Below are positions 10,275-19,128 of a DNA stretch of 64,000 nt, one piece after another. Each line of letters begins with the position of its first letter. Position 1 is the stretch's first letter. Source of the DNA: Massilia agilis (GTDB lineage: Bacteria > Pseudomonadota > Gammaproteobacteria > Burkholderiales > Burkholderiaceae_D). Under the pieces are notes generated by a model that saw nothing but the letters and a program-made list of their open reading frames with translations, had not been told where the DNA came from and did no database searches. The stretch is taken from contig NZ_JANUHB010000001.1 in NCBI RefSeq assembly GCF_024756255.1, positions 310,001 to 374,000 of the forward strand, written 5' to 3'. The position numbers and the translations under genes were made by a program.

Positions 10275-13200
10275 ATGAAACGCAATCTTTTCTCCACCTG
10301 CCTGGCGTTGTCGCTCTCGGCCGGCCTGTCGTGGTCGCCGATCAAGGCGGCCGCCGACGACATCGACATCTTCACCGGCACCTCGGGCGGCACTTCGACC
10401 AACCCGCGCATCCTGATCGTGCTGGACAACACGTCAAACTGGGCACGCCAGAGCCAGCAGTGGCCGGGCGGGCTGCAGCAGGGCCAGGCAGAGGCGCGCG
10501 CCATCCGCAACCTGGTGGCCACGCTGGACGACAAGACCAACATCGGCCTGATGGAATTCGTCACCGGCGGCACCGCCAATGACGACGGCGGCTTCATCCG
10601 CTCAGCGGTGCGGCCGATGGATGCCGCCGCCAAGGCCAGCTTTTCGACCCAGCTTGACACGATCTACAACGACATCAACGGCGCCACCGAAAAGCGCAAC
10701 TCGAACACGGCCTACGGCAATCTGATGTATGACGTGTACAACTACTTCGCCGGCGGCAATTCGTACTCGCCCGGCGCAGTGCTCGCCAGCAAAGCGGACA
10801 ATGCCGGCTACACCTCGCCATATGCCACCTTCGCGGCCCCGATCAGTGCCGACAGCACCTGCGGCAAGACCTTCGTGATCTTTATCGGCAACGCCGACTC
10901 GAATGGCCCGACCAAGGACAGCGCGGCCAACACGGCCAAGCTGAACGAGCTGAACGGCAACAAGAACGCCGACGGCAGCATCATCCCTGTCAAACAGCTG
11001 GGCCTGCCCAACTTCACGACCCAGAATACGACAACCCGCACCAATGTGGGCGTCACGGCGGCCTGCTATGCGAACGCGACCGACGCCAAGGCCGAGCTGC
11101 TCTCGTTCAAGACGCAGTGCTCGACCTTCACCGAGGACTGCGTGATCGGCGACCCGACCGCCAACCTTTCGCCGATCGCCTGCCCGAGCGGCACCCAGTC
11201 CTACACCGTGGTGCAGTCGGTGTTCCACCCCGCCACCACCGCGCCCGGCGTACCGGTGCAGGGCACGGTGACCAGTTCCACCGGCACGACCACCGGCTAC
11301 TACGGCTCGGCCAGCGACGTTAACCCGAATACCGACCATGGCAGCCTCACCTGCCCGGCCACCACCACGACCACCAGCGGCAACAACACCGCGACCACGA
11401 GCTACAGCTGCAGCTACACCGTCGGCGGGCCGGTGGGGACGGCCGTCCAGAGCACCAGCAGCGCCGCCTCCAGCGCCTGCTACTCCGGGGTCGGCACCGG
11501 CACCGGCTACTGGAACCCGGCGACCACCTCGGACTTCGGCGGGCTGACCTGCCCGACCAACAGCTCCTGCACCTACTCTGGCGAGCGCCAGAGCAACAAC
11601 AAGGGCTGCCCGGGCAACACCGACTACAAGATCACCATCACCCAGACCGCGACCGTCAAGCGCCAATACAACGTCACGCAAACGGTCACGCCCACCACCG
11701 TCAACAGCACCACCACGCCGCCGTATACCAGCACCGCGGTGCTCGGCCCGACCGCGCAATGCTATGCCAGCGGCCCGACCAGCACCAGCGACTATGCCAG
11801 CTCGTGCACCGGCACCAACGTCAGCTGCACTTACAACAACGCCCCGACCTCGAACACGCTGGCCTCGTGCCCGCCGGGCACCAGCGCCTACAAGGTCGAC
11901 GGCGTGAACATCGAGCTGGTCGATGTGCCGACCACCACCTCCACCACCGACACGGCCACCTACAATGCCGACGAATGGGCGCGCATGATGCACGACAAGG
12001 GCATCCCGGTCGCCAATTCGAGCGTGCGGCCCTCGGTGACCACTTACACCATCGACGTGTACAACAAACAGCCCAACGCGGTGCAGACCTCGCTGATGAT
12101 GAGCATGGCCAAGGCCGGCGGCGGCAAGTACTTCGCGGCCAAGAACGAGCAGGCGATCCTGGACGCGCTCAAGCAGATCATCGTCGAGATCCAGGCGGTG
12201 AACACCAGCTTCGCCTCGACCAGCCTGCCGGTGAACGCGACCAACCGCGCCCAGAACGAGAACCAGGTGTTCATCGGCATGTTCCGGCCGGACCCGAGCG
12301 CGCTGCCGCGCTGGTTCGGCAATCTCAAGCGCTACCAGCTGGTGGCAGCCGGCAGCGGCGTGGACCTGGGCGACGCCAACGGGAAGCTGGCGATCAACTC
12401 GCTGACCGGCTTCGTCACGCCCTGCGCCACCAGCTTCTGGACCACCGACAGCGGCACCTACTGGAGCGGCCTGGGCGTCAACCCGGACCCGGCGGGCGGC
12501 TGCACCACCTCGGCCTTCAACAAGTATTCGGACGCGCCGGACGGCCCGCTGGTGGAAAAAGGCGGCGCCGCAGAGGTGCTGCGCGCGGGCAATGTCGGCG
12601 GCGCGGCGGCCAGCTATGCGCTCTCGCGCACGATGTACACGCTGTCCGGCACCGCGCTGGTCGACTTCACGGCCGCCAACAGCGGGCTCGATGCCAGCCT
12701 GGTTGCCTTCATCCGCGGCGAAGACGTCAACAACGACAGGGCGGGCGCAGGCACCACGCGGCCGTCGATCCATGGTGACGTGATCCATTCGCGCCCGCTG
12801 CCGGTGAACTACGGCAAGGACAAGGGTGGCGTGCGCGTGTTCTACGGCGCCAACGACGGCGCGCTGCATTCGGTCAAGGCCGACAGCGGCGTCGAGGCCT
12901 GGTCGTTCGTGGCGCCCGAGTTCTTCGGCCGGCTGCAGCGGCTGAAGGACAACAGCCCGATGATCAGCTACCCGACGCTCGCGTCAAGCGTCTCGGCCCA
13001 GGCCAAGGACTATTTCTTCGACGGCTCGGTTGGCCTGTACCAGAACGCCGACAACTCCAAGGTCTGGATCTACGCCGGCATGCGCCGCGGCGGGCGCCGC
13101 ATCTACGCGCTCGACGTGACCAACCCCGACGCGCCGGTCTACAAGTGGCGCAGCGGTTGCGCCGACCTGGCCAACGACAACGACTGCGCCGCCAACATGA

Positions 13201-14297
13201 GCGGCATCGGCCAGACCTGGTCCACCCCGAGCGTGGCGCTGGTCAAGGGCTTTTCCAGCAGCACCCCGGTGGTCGCGTTCGGCGGCGGCTACGATGCCTG
13301 CGAGGACGCCAACCTGTCCGCGCCTAACTGCGGCAACAAGGGCCACTTCATCTACATCCTCAACGGCCTGACAGGGGCGCTGCTGCACGAACCGTTCGAG
13401 ACCGAGGGCGCGGTGGCAGCCGACGTGGCGATGGTGGACGTGAACAACGACGGCATGCCCGACTACCTGTATGCGGCCGACACGCGCGGCAACATCTACC
13501 GGATCGACTTTGTCGACAACACCGCGCTGCACGGATCGCTGGCCAAGGAAGGCTGGACCATGCGCAAGGTGGCGTACACGACCGGCGGCGCGCGCAAGTT
13601 CCTGTTTGCGCCGGCGCTACTCTACTCGGCCGGCAAGGTGTACCTGGCCATCGGCAGCGGCGACCGCGAGCACCCGCTCAAGGAGCAATATCCTTACACC
13701 ACCCCGGTCACCAACCGCTTCTACGTGTACAAGGATGACCTGTCCATCACCGGCGACGACGCCCCGGCCATCAACCTGGACAGCCAGCTCCAGGACTACA
13801 GTTCCAAGGACAGCTGCGACACGCCGCTGGTGCTGCCCTCGTCCAACCTGAAGGGCTGGTTCATGGACCTGAACCAGTACGGGCGCGGCGAACAGGTGGT
13901 CACCTCGGCCCTGATCGCCGGCGGCATGGTCACCTTCAGCACCAACCGTCCGATCCCGCCCAACACGGCCACCTGCTCCACGGCGCTGGGCGAAGCGCGC
14001 GGCTACTGGGTCAACCTGCTCAATGGCTCCGGCGCCATCAACGTGGGCGGCAGCTGCGGCGGCCAGCGCTCGTCGCCGTTCGTCGGCGGCGGCCTGCCGC
14101 CGTCGCCGGTGATGGCGACCAGCGTGCCGGTCGGCGACAAGGCCGTGTCGGTGATCATTGGCGCGGTGCAGAAAGGCGGCACCGACGAGGGTGCGGCGGG
14201 CACGTCCGGCGCCAGCTCGGCGATCGGGCCGCAGCTGCACCGCCCGGCCATCAAGTCCAAGCGCAAGCGCAGCTACACCTACATCTCGGGCAGCTGA
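10275..14297 (+). CDS. pilY1: Type IV pilus tip adhesin / mechanosensor PilY1
   Basis: This is a 1340-residue secreted protein with a signal peptide (FSTCLALSLSAGLSW...KAAADD). The N-terminal von Willebrand A domain begins at PRILIVLDNTSNW (Asp51); the metal-site motif is DNTSN rather than DxSxS. Residues ~285-555 form a Cys/Thr/Ser-rich insertion before the domain resumes with TYNADEWARMMHDKGIP. From ~640 the C-terminal PilY1 beta-propeller follows, with RPSIHGDVIHSRPLPVNYG, VWIYAGMRRGGRRIYALDVT and the calcium loop DVNNDGMPD near residue 1055. PilY1 sits at the pilus tip and controls extension, adhesion and surface sensing. It is longer than the ~1160-residue P. aeruginosa protein, mainly because of the insertion. 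It is the last gene of the operon, 17 bp after pilX. Confidence 0.95.
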   Translation: MKRNLFSTCLALSLSAGLSWSPIKAAADDIDIFTGTSGGTSTNPRILIVLDNTSNWARQSQQWPGGLQQGQAEARAIRNLVATLDDKTNIGLMEFVTGGTANDDGGFIRSAVRPMDAAAKASFSTQLDTIYNDINGATEKRNSNTAYGNLMYDVYNYFAGGNSYSPGAVLASKADNAGYTSPYATFAAPISADSTCGKTFVIFIGNADSNGPTKDSAANTAKLNELNGNKNADGSIIPVKQLGLPNFTTQNTTTRTNVGVTAACYANATDAKAELLSFKTQCSTFTEDCVIGDPTANLSPIACPSGTQSYTVVQSVFHPATTAPGVPVQGTVTSSTGTTTGYYGSASDVNPNTDHGSLTCPATTTTTSGNNTATTSYSCSYTVGGPVGTAVQSTSSAASSACYSGVGTGTGYWNPATTSDFGGLTCPTNSSCTYSGERQSNNKGCPGNTDYKITITQTATVKRQYNVTQTVTPTTVNSTTTPPYTSTAVLGPTAQCYASGPTSTSDYASSCTGTNVSCTYNNAPTSNTLASCPPGTSAYKVDGVNIELVDVPTTTSTTDTATYNADEWARMMHDKGIPVANSSVRPSVTTYTIDVYNKQPNAVQTSLMMSMAKAGGGKYFAAKNEQAILDALKQIIVEIQAVNTSFASTSLPVNATNRAQNENQVFIGMFRPDPSALPRWFGNLKRYQLVAAGSGVDLGDANGKLAINSLTGFVTPCATSFWTTDSGTYWSGLGVNPDPAGGCTTSAFNKYSDAPDGPLVEKGGAAEVLRAGNVGGAAASYALSRTMYTLSGTALVDFTAANSGLDASLVAFIRGEDVNNDRAGAGTTRPSIHGDVIHSRPLPVNYGKDKGGVRVFYGANDGALHSVKADSGVEAWSFVAPEFFGRLQRLKDNSPMISYPTLASSVSAQAKDYFFDGSVGLYQNADNSKVWIYAGMRRGGRRIYALDVTNPDAPVYKWRSGCADLANDNDCAANMSGIGQTWSTPSVALVKGFSSSTPVVAFGGGYDACEDANLSAPNCGNKGHFIYILNGLTGALLHEPFETEGAVAADVAMVDVNNDGMPDYLYAADTRGNIYRIDFVDNTALHGSLAKEGWTMRKVAYTTGGARKFLFAPALLYSAGKVYLAIGSGDREHPLKEQYPYTTPVTNRFYVYKDDLSITGDDAPAINLDSQLQDYSSKDSCDTPLVLPSSNLKGWFMDLNQYGRGEQVVTSALIAGGMVTFSTNRPIPPNTATCSTALGEARGYWVNLLNGSGAINVGGSCGGQRSSPFVGGGLPPSPVMATSVPVGDKAVSVIIGAVQKGGTDEGAAGTSGASSAIGPQLHRPAIKSKRKRSYTYISGS

Positions 14298-14310
14298 GGC
14301 GTTGCCGGGC

Positions 14311-15435
14311 TCAGGCGGGCGGGAAGCGGACCGTGAACACGGCGCCCTTCCCGCCCGCGCCGCTTGAGAGCTCGACCTCTCCGCCGTGCACCTGGGCGAT
14401 GTCGCGCACGATCGCCAGGCCCAATCCGCTGCCGGTGGTGTTCTGGTCCAGCCGGACGAAGCGCTGGAACACGCGCGCGCGTTGCTCGGGCGCGATGCCG
14501 GGGCCATTGTCCTCCACCACCAGCCGCGCCACGCCACCCTCCACGCCGGCCCGCACCGTGACGGTCCCGCCCGGCGGCGTGTAGCGCAGGGCGTTGTCCA
14601 CCAGGTTGTCCAGCAGGTCGCGCAGCAGGAAGCGGTCGCCCCGCACCGGCGCCGCGGCCAGCGAAAAGCCCAGGTCGATGCGGCGCGCGACGGCCTGGAC
14701 GACGAAGGCCTGCACCGCTTCCTCCACCAGCCCCGCCAAGTCCAGCGGCTCCACGCGCGCGGCCTCGAAGCGGCTCGGTTCGGCACGCGCCAGGGACAGC
14801 AGCTGGTTGGTTTCGCGGATCAGGCGCTCATTGGCCTGGCGCATCAGCGCGAGCGAGGCCCCGGTCTCGGGGTCGTCACGGTGGCGCGCCGCCAGCCATT
14901 CCAGCTGCAGCTTCATGCCCGCCAGCGGCGTGCGCAGCTGGTGCGCGACGTTGGCCTGGAACTCGTGCTGGGCGCGCGCGCTGTCGCCGATGCGACCCAG
15001 CAGGTCATTGAAGGCATCGACCACCGGCACCAGTTCCTGCGGCAGGCCATCCTGGTGCAGCGGCTCCAGGTCGGCACTGCCGCGCCGGTCGAGGCTCGCG
15101 CGCAGGCGCGCCAGCGGCGCCAGGCCGTTGGTGACCGAAAACCACACCAGCCCCGCCAGCGCCAGGCACACCAGCACCTCGACCAGGACCAGGGTGCGCA
15201 ACACGGCGCTGCGCACCTGCGCGCGTGCCTGGGCACTGCGCGCCACGCTCGACGCCGCTGGCGCTGGCTGCATCTCTTGGGCGGTTGACACAACGGTGGC
15301 GCCGGGCTGCGGCTGGATGGCGGCCAGTTCGGCCGGCTTCCACGCCAGCTCGTAGGCCAGCAGCGCCGCGCCCAGGTTCACCAGCACGACCGGCCCCACC
15401 AGCCACTTCAGCAGCCGCAGGCGAATGCTGCTCAT
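14311..15435 (-). CDS. Two-component sensor histidine kinase (QseC/TctE-like)
   Basis: This is a 374-residue membrane kinase. The two membrane segments are at ~9-30 and ~80-102, with a short (~50-residue) periplasmic loop between them. A HAMP-like linker follows. The H box is VAHQLRTPL (phospho-acceptor His165), the N box is LLDNLVDNALRY (Asn281), the G1 box is DNGPGIAP (309-316) and the G2 box is GSGLGLAI. The short sensor loop resembles QseC/TctE-type kinases. It overlaps the response regulator stop by 4 bp, so the pair is co-translated. The stimulus is unknown. It is convergent with pilY1, only 13 bp apart. Confidence 0.93.
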   Translation of the reverse strand: MSSIRLRLLKWLVGPVVLVNLGAALLAYELAWKPAELAAIQPQPGATVVSTAQEMQPAPAASSVARSAQARAQVRSAVLRTLVLVEVLVCLALAGLVWFSVTNGLAPLARLRASLDRRGSADLEPLHQDGLPQELVPVVDAFNDLLGRIGDSARAQHEFQANVAHQLRTPLAGMKLQLEWLAARHRDDPETGASLALMRQANERLIRETNQLLSLARAEPSRFEAARVEPLDLAGLVEEAVQAFVVQAVARRIDLGFSLAAAPVRGDRFLLRDLLDNLVDNALRYTPPGGTVTVRAGVEGGVARLVVEDNGPGIAPEQRARVFQRFVRLDQNTTGSGLGLAIVRDIAQVHGGEVELSSGAGGKGAVFTVRFPPA

Positions 15436-16097
15436 GCCGAAATATCGAACAGGTAGCCGAAACCGCGGATGGTCCGGATGACCACGCCGGCATCCTCGAG
15501 CTTGCCGCGCAGGCGCGACACGTACACCTCGACCGCGTTCAGGGTCAGGTCGTCGCCCCAGGGCTGGATCGCGTCGATGATCTGCTGCTTGGACACTACC
15601 CGTCCGCTGTGCTGCAGCAGGTATTCAAGCACCGCCCATTCGCGCACCGACAGCTCGACCGGCTTGTCGCCGATGCGGGCCCGCCGCGCGGCCACGTCCA
15701 GCACCAGCCGGCCGGCCGACAGTGCCTGCGGTGCCGGCGCATTGCGGCGCGCCAGCGCCCGGATCCGCGCCACCAGCTCGGCGGTGGCAAACGGCTTGAC
15801 CAGGTAGTCGTCCGCGCCCAGCTCCAGCCCGTGCACCCGGTCCTCGACCGCGTCGCGCGCGGTCAGGAGCAGCACCGGCAGCTGCGAGCCGCGCGCGCGC
15901 AGCCGGCGCACCACTTCGAATCCGTCGATGCCGGGCAGGCCGATGTCGAGCACTGCCACGGCGTAACTGCCCGCCTGCAGCAACTGGTCGGCACGCACGC
16001 CGTCGTGGACGAGCTCGACCCCGATCCCCTGTGCTTGCAGGACACGGCCCAGGCCGTCTGCAAGGACGGCATCGTCTTCCACGAGCAGGATTTGCAT
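15432..16097 (-). CDS. OmpR/PhoB-family response regulator (QseB/TctD-like)
   Basis: This is a 221-residue regulator. The receiver domain has the acidic pair EDD (7-9), phospho-acceptor Asp51 in VAVLDIGLPGIDG, and Lys in LVKPF. The C-terminal winged helix contains SVREWAVLEYLLQHSGRVVSKQQI and ends VSRLRGKLEDAGVVIRTIRGFGYLF. The start was set at MQILLVEDD (16097) because the receiver fold begins there; the frame is open further upstream but with non-homologous sequence. It is first in the operon with the kinase gene. Confidence 0.94.
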   Translation of the reverse strand: MQILLVEDDAVLADGLGRVLQAQGIGVELVHDGVRADQLLQAGSYAVAVLDIGLPGIDGFEVVRRLRARGSQLPVLLLTARDAVEDRVHGLELGADDYLVKPFATAELVARIRALARRNAPAPQALSAGRLVLDVAARRARIGDKPVELSVREWAVLEYLLQHSGRVVSKQQIIDAIQPWGDDLTLNAVEVYVSRLRGKLEDAGVVIRTIRGFGYLFDISA

Positions 16098-16354
16098 GCC
16101 TAGTGCTGAGTTGTTTTGGAGCCGCCCATTATGCGCTAAATCGTTGCCCGCGCCCAAGAAAACGGGCCGTTTTGGGGGCCTGCTCCAGTAGGACTGGACT
16201 GACAAAACATTATGCTGAGAGCCTACATTGGTGCGACTGCTAATCTTATGTTCGGCACCGGACTATAGCTTCAATATACACACATCGCGATGGGGAAACG
16301 TCAAGACGAGCTCCCCTCGCCAACGAAGCAAGTAGAAGATTACGAGGACATAAA

Positions 16355-17164
16355 ATGAACAACGCTCAACTTGGTGGTGCCATGCAAAAAGCGCAAGCGG
16401 TCAACCAGATTCCTTCCACCAAGGAGGAACTGAAGACTGCGTCCCGTCCGGTTGTCAGCTACAGCGGCACCCAGCAGAACGAACTGCTCGCCGCCCTTCC
16501 GCGCCAAGACCTGGAAACCCTGTTCGAGCACCTCGAGCTGGTCCCGCTGCCCTTCGGCAAGGAACTGTTCGAATACGGCAGCAAGCTGGAGTACGTGTAT
16601 TTCCCGACCACCGCCATCGTCTCACTGCTGTACGTGATGGAAGACGGCGCAACCACGGAGATCGCCGTGGTGGGCCATGAGGGCGCGGTCGGCGTGTCGC
16701 TGTTCATGGGCGAACGCGCCACCTGCAGCGCGGTGGTGCAGAGCGCCGGCTACGGCTACCGCCTCAAGACCCAGTACCTGCGCGACGCCTTCAACCGCGG
16801 CGGCGCCCTGCCGCAGCTCCTGATGCGCTACACCAATGCCCTGTTCGCCCAGATGGCGCAGAACGCCGTGGGCGGGCGCCACAGCTCGATCGAACAAAAG
16901 TTGTGCCGCTGGCTGCTGGACCGCCTGGACCGCTCGCCCTCGAACGAGCTGAAGGTGACGCAGGAGCTCATCTCGATCATGCTGGGCGTGCGGCGCGAGA
17001 GCATCACCGCCGCCGCCGGCAAGCTGCAGGAAGAAGGACTGATCCAGTACCGCCGCGGCAACATCACGGTGCTCGACCGTGCGGGGCTGGAAGAATACGC
17101 GGGCGAATGCTACAAGGTCGCCAAGTCGGAATATGACCGGCTGCTGATGGACGTGGCGCGGTAA
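16355..17164 (+). CDS. Crp/Fnr-family transcriptional regulator
   Basis: This is a 269-residue protein with a ~40-residue N-terminal extension, a cyclic-nucleotide-binding-type beta-roll (LPFGKELFEYGSKLEYVYFPTTAIVSLLY) and a C-terminal HTH (TQELISIMLGVRRESITAAAGKLQEEGLI). The N-terminal cysteines that bind FNR's iron-sulfur cluster are absent, and the cAMP-contact residues of Crp (RxS in the pocket) are not obvious. The effector is therefore unknown. The YFP.TAIVSLLYVMEDGATTEIAVVGHEGAVG pattern is typical of an uncharacterised proteobacterial Crp subfamily. GAGGA precedes the start. A 257-bp gene-free region upstream probably holds its promoter. Confidence 0.9.
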   Translation: MNNAQLGGAMQKAQAVNQIPSTKEELKTASRPVVSYSGTQQNELLAALPRQDLETLFEHLELVPLPFGKELFEYGSKLEYVYFPTTAIVSLLYVMEDGATTEIAVVGHEGAVGVSLFMGERATCSAVVQSAGYGYRLKTQYLRDAFNRGGALPQLLMRYTNALFAQMAQNAVGGRHSSIEQKLCRWLLDRLDRSPSNELKVTQELISIMLGVRRESITAAAGKLQEEGLIQYRRGNITVLDRAGLEEYAGECYKVAKSEYDRLLMDVAR

Positions 17165-17215
17165 GCGCTGCCAACACGACGTCGCCCGTGCAAAAGGCGG
17201 CACTCGACAGTGATG

Positions 17216-17248
17216 AACAGCAGGCGCCCTTCGGGGCGCTTGCTGTTT
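17216..17248 (+). terminator. Intrinsic terminator of the Crp/Fnr gene
   Basis: AACAGCAGGCGCCC-TTCG-GGGCGCTTGCTGTTT forms a long hairpin with a UUCG-type loop, 51 bp after the stop codon. The extended stem ends in GCTGTTT. Confidence 0.7.
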
Positions 17249-17313
17249 GTGGGTCAGCCACGAACCCCGCTTGAAGCCCCCGGCGCAAGAGATTACCCAC
17301 CACCTTTTATCGA

Positions 17314-17415
17314 CGTCATCCCGGCGCAGGCCGGGATCCATAGACCGTGTCCCAAGTCCGGACACGCAACAGTCCCGCGCGCTCAGCATGGATCCCCGCC
17401 TGCGCCGGGATGACG
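17314..17415. repeat. Dispersed palindromic repeat, copy 2
   Basis: Arms CGTCATCCCGGCG...GCCGGGATCCAT and CAGCATGGATCCCCGCC...GCGCCGGGATGACG lie between the convergent Crp/Fnr and NarL-type genes. The 320-bp gap 17165-17484 is fully explained by a terminator, this repeat and a second terminator; I see no gene in it. Confidence 0.8.
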
Positions 17416-17427
17416 GTCTTACGGGTA

Positions 17428-17456
17428 GAAAAGAAAACGGCCGCGATTGCGGCCGC
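17428..17456 (-). terminator. Intrinsic terminator of the NarL-type regulator gene
   Basis: On the minus strand CGGCCGC-AATC-GCGGCCG is followed by TTTTCTTTTC, 29 bp after the stop codon of the gene ending at 17485. Confidence 0.85.
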
Positions 17457-17484
17457 TCAGCTGGAGGACTCTCGTCCCTTCCAC

Positions 17485-18117
17485 TCAATCGAGCAGGTTG
17501 TTCTTCATCGCGTAGTACGTCAGGTCGCTGTTCGACTGCAGCCCCATCTTTTCCATAATGCGGGTGCGGTAGGTGGACACGGTCTTGATCGACAACGACA
17601 GCGCATTGCCGATGTCGGACACGGTCGCGCCCTTGGCCAGGCGCAGGAACACCTGGAACTCGCGGTCCGACAACTCGGTGTGCAGCGCCGTGTTGGGGTC
17701 GCGGTCGAAACTTTGCGCCAGCAACTCGCCCACTTGCGAGCTGACGTAGCGGCGCCCCTGGTACACGGTGCGCACAGCCGTCTTGAGCTCGTCGGCGTCG
17801 CATTCCTTGTTCAGGTAGCCGTTGGCGCCCATCTTGAACAGGTTCAGCGCGTACTGCTGCGCCGGGTAGCCCGACAGGATCAGCACCGGCAGGTTGGGCT
17901 GCCCCTGGCGGATGGTGCGCAAGATGTCGATCCCGCTCTGGTCCGGCATGGCGATGTCGAGCAGCAGCACATCGCAGATCTCGCGCCGCGCGATGTCGAG
18001 GGCCTCGCGCCCGGTGGCGCCTTCGGCCACAACGTCGAACTCGCCGGACGACGAAAAAATCTGCTTGAAGCCCGCTCGTACTATCTGGTGATCGTCACAA
18101 ATGGCAACGCGTATCAT
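17485..18117 (-). CDS. NarL/LuxR-family response regulator
   Basis: This is a 210-residue regulator. The receiver domain has CDDH at 7-10, phospho-acceptor Asp54 in LLLDIAMPDQSG, and Lys in YLNKECDADEL. The C-terminal LuxR HTH is LSDREFQVFLRLAKGATVSDIGNALSLSIKTVSTYRTRIMEKMG. AAGGGAAG precedes the start. No kinase gene is adjacent, so the partner is unknown. The receiver-linker style resembles UvrY/GacA-type regulators, but the assignment stays at family level. Confidence 0.93.
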   Translation of the reverse strand: MIRVAICDDHQIVRAGFKQIFSSSGEFDVVAEGATGREALDIARREICDVLLLDIAMPDQSGIDILRTIRQGQPNLPVLILSGYPAQQYALNLFKMGANGYLNKECDADELKTAVRTVYQGRRYVSSQVGELLAQSFDRDPNTALHTELSDREFQVFLRLAKGATVSDIGNALSLSIKTVSTYRTRIMEKMGLQSNSDLTYYAMKNNLLD

Positions 18118-18257
18118 TGTCTTCCCTTAAAGTTTCCTGAGGCAGGAAAGAGCCGAGGCTGAACCTCACGCCCGTGTCAATGCGTTGATTCAGCAAAACC
18201 GCATGTGACATTCTAGCACTCCAGCGCCGCCGATCAACAGGCGCACGAATGCCTGAG

Positions 18258-18665
18258 TCAGGCTGCCCGCGGGCCGTGCTTGAGCAGGTCGAGAATGGCG
18301 AGCAGTTCGTCGCGCAGCGCGGCCGGATCGAGCATGCCGGCGGCCTGCTCCTCGTGCGCCACCTCGACACCGGGGTCTTCGCTGCCGCGGCTGTCGAGCT
18401 TGTTGCGCGCGCCGCTGATGGTGAAGCCCTGCTCGTACAACAGCTCGCGGATGCGCCGGATCAGCAGCACTTCGTGGTGCTGGTAGTAGCGGCGGTTTCC
18501 ACGGCGTTTGACTGGCTTAAGTTGGGTAAATTCCTGCTCCCAGTAGCGCAGGACATGCGGCTTGACCCCGCACAATTCGCTGACTTCCCCGATCGTGAAA
18601 TAGCGCTTGGCCGGGATCGGCGGCAGCGTCGTCGGTTCTAGCTTGGTCGGACGGTCGTTCATCAT
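18258..18665 (-). CDS. MerR-family transcriptional regulator at the end of the pheST-ihfA operon
   Basis: This is a 135-residue protein. The N-terminal winged HTH is YFTIGEVSELCGVKPHVLRYWEQEFTQLKPVKRRGNRRYYQHHEVLLI, followed by a helical dimerisation segment and an acidic then hydrophobic tail. No metal-binding cysteine cluster is present at the C-terminus. The start could be 18665 or 18662 (ATGATG). It lies 5 bp after ihfA, a pairing conserved in many proteobacteria, so it is co-transcribed with the translation genes. Its target is unknown. Confidence 0.9.
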   Translation of the reverse strand: MMNDRPTKLEPTTLPPIPAKRYFTIGEVSELCGVKPHVLRYWEQEFTQLKPVKRRGNRRYYQHHEVLLIRRIRELLYEQGFTISGARNKLDSRGSEDPGVEVAHEEQAAGMLDPAALRDELLAILDLLKHGPRAA

Positions 18666-18670
18666 TCAAA

Positions 18671-19021
18671 TCAGGCAGCGCGCGACAGCGACGGGCTGGT
18701 CTCCTCGACCATGCCCTTCAGTTTCTGGCTCGCGTGGAAAGTCACGACGCGGCGCGCCGTGATCGGGATCTCTTCGCCGGTCTTGGGGTTGCGGCCGGGC
18801 CGCTGAGGCTTGTCGCGCAACTGGAAATTGCCGAAGCCCGACAGCTTGACCGCCTCCCCGCGCTCGAGCGCGTTGCGGATTTCGTCGAAAAAGGTCTCGA
18901 CCATGTCCTTGGCCTCGCGCTTGTTCAGGCCGACCTGCTCGAACAGCAGTTCGGCCAGCTCGGCCTTGGTCAGGGTCGGCAATGCTTTCTCGGCCTCCTG
19001 ACGCGTGCGCGCGACCTGCAT
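18671..19021 (-). CDS. ihfA: Integration host factor, alpha subunit
   Basis: This DNA-bending nucleoid protein works as a heterodimer with IhfB. The core [52 protein letters not shown] and [18 protein letters not shown] are diagnostic, including the DNA-intercalating Pro in the RPGRNPKTG arm. From the first ATG (19021) the protein has 116 residues with ~15 extra N-terminal residues and no Shine-Dalgarno sequence. The frame stays open to a TGA at 19103-19105 with coding-like codons. A likelier start is therefore ATT at 19085-19087, preceded by AGGG, giving 138 residues. It sits downstream of pheT and upstream of the MerR gene. Confidence 0.93.
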   Translation of the reverse strand: MQVARTRQEAEKALPTLTKAELAELLFEQVGLNKREAKDMVETFFDEIRNALERGEAVKLSGFGNFQLRDKPQRPGRNPKTGEEIPITARRVVTFHASQKLKGMVEETSPSLSRAA

Positions 19022-19037
19022 CGCGCGATGCAGGTCG
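19012..19037. repeat. Perfect 26-bp palindrome at the ihfA start
   Basis: CGACCTGCATCGC and its exact reverse complement abut with no spacer. The palindrome covers the first ATG of ihfA and continues upstream. It may be a regulator site, an mRNA hairpin that hides the start, or coding sequence if ihfA starts further upstream. Confidence 0.6.
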
Positions 19038-19128
19038 GCCGCCAGCGCTTCCTGGAGGACGGCCGAATCGATGTCGTTGTTGTTAATTTTGAAGCCCTGC
19101 CTTCAGATCAAACGAGGTTTCGGACACG

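Noticed and set aside
10602..12869. 755-codon minus-strand frame inside pilY1
   Set aside because: It is Gly/Arg/Val/Ala low-complexity typical of antisense GC-rich DNA. pilY1 on the plus strand is unambiguous.
18118..18257. tRNA-Pro often found after ihfA-merR in related genomes
   Set aside because: No cloverleaf or CCA end can be folded from this gap.
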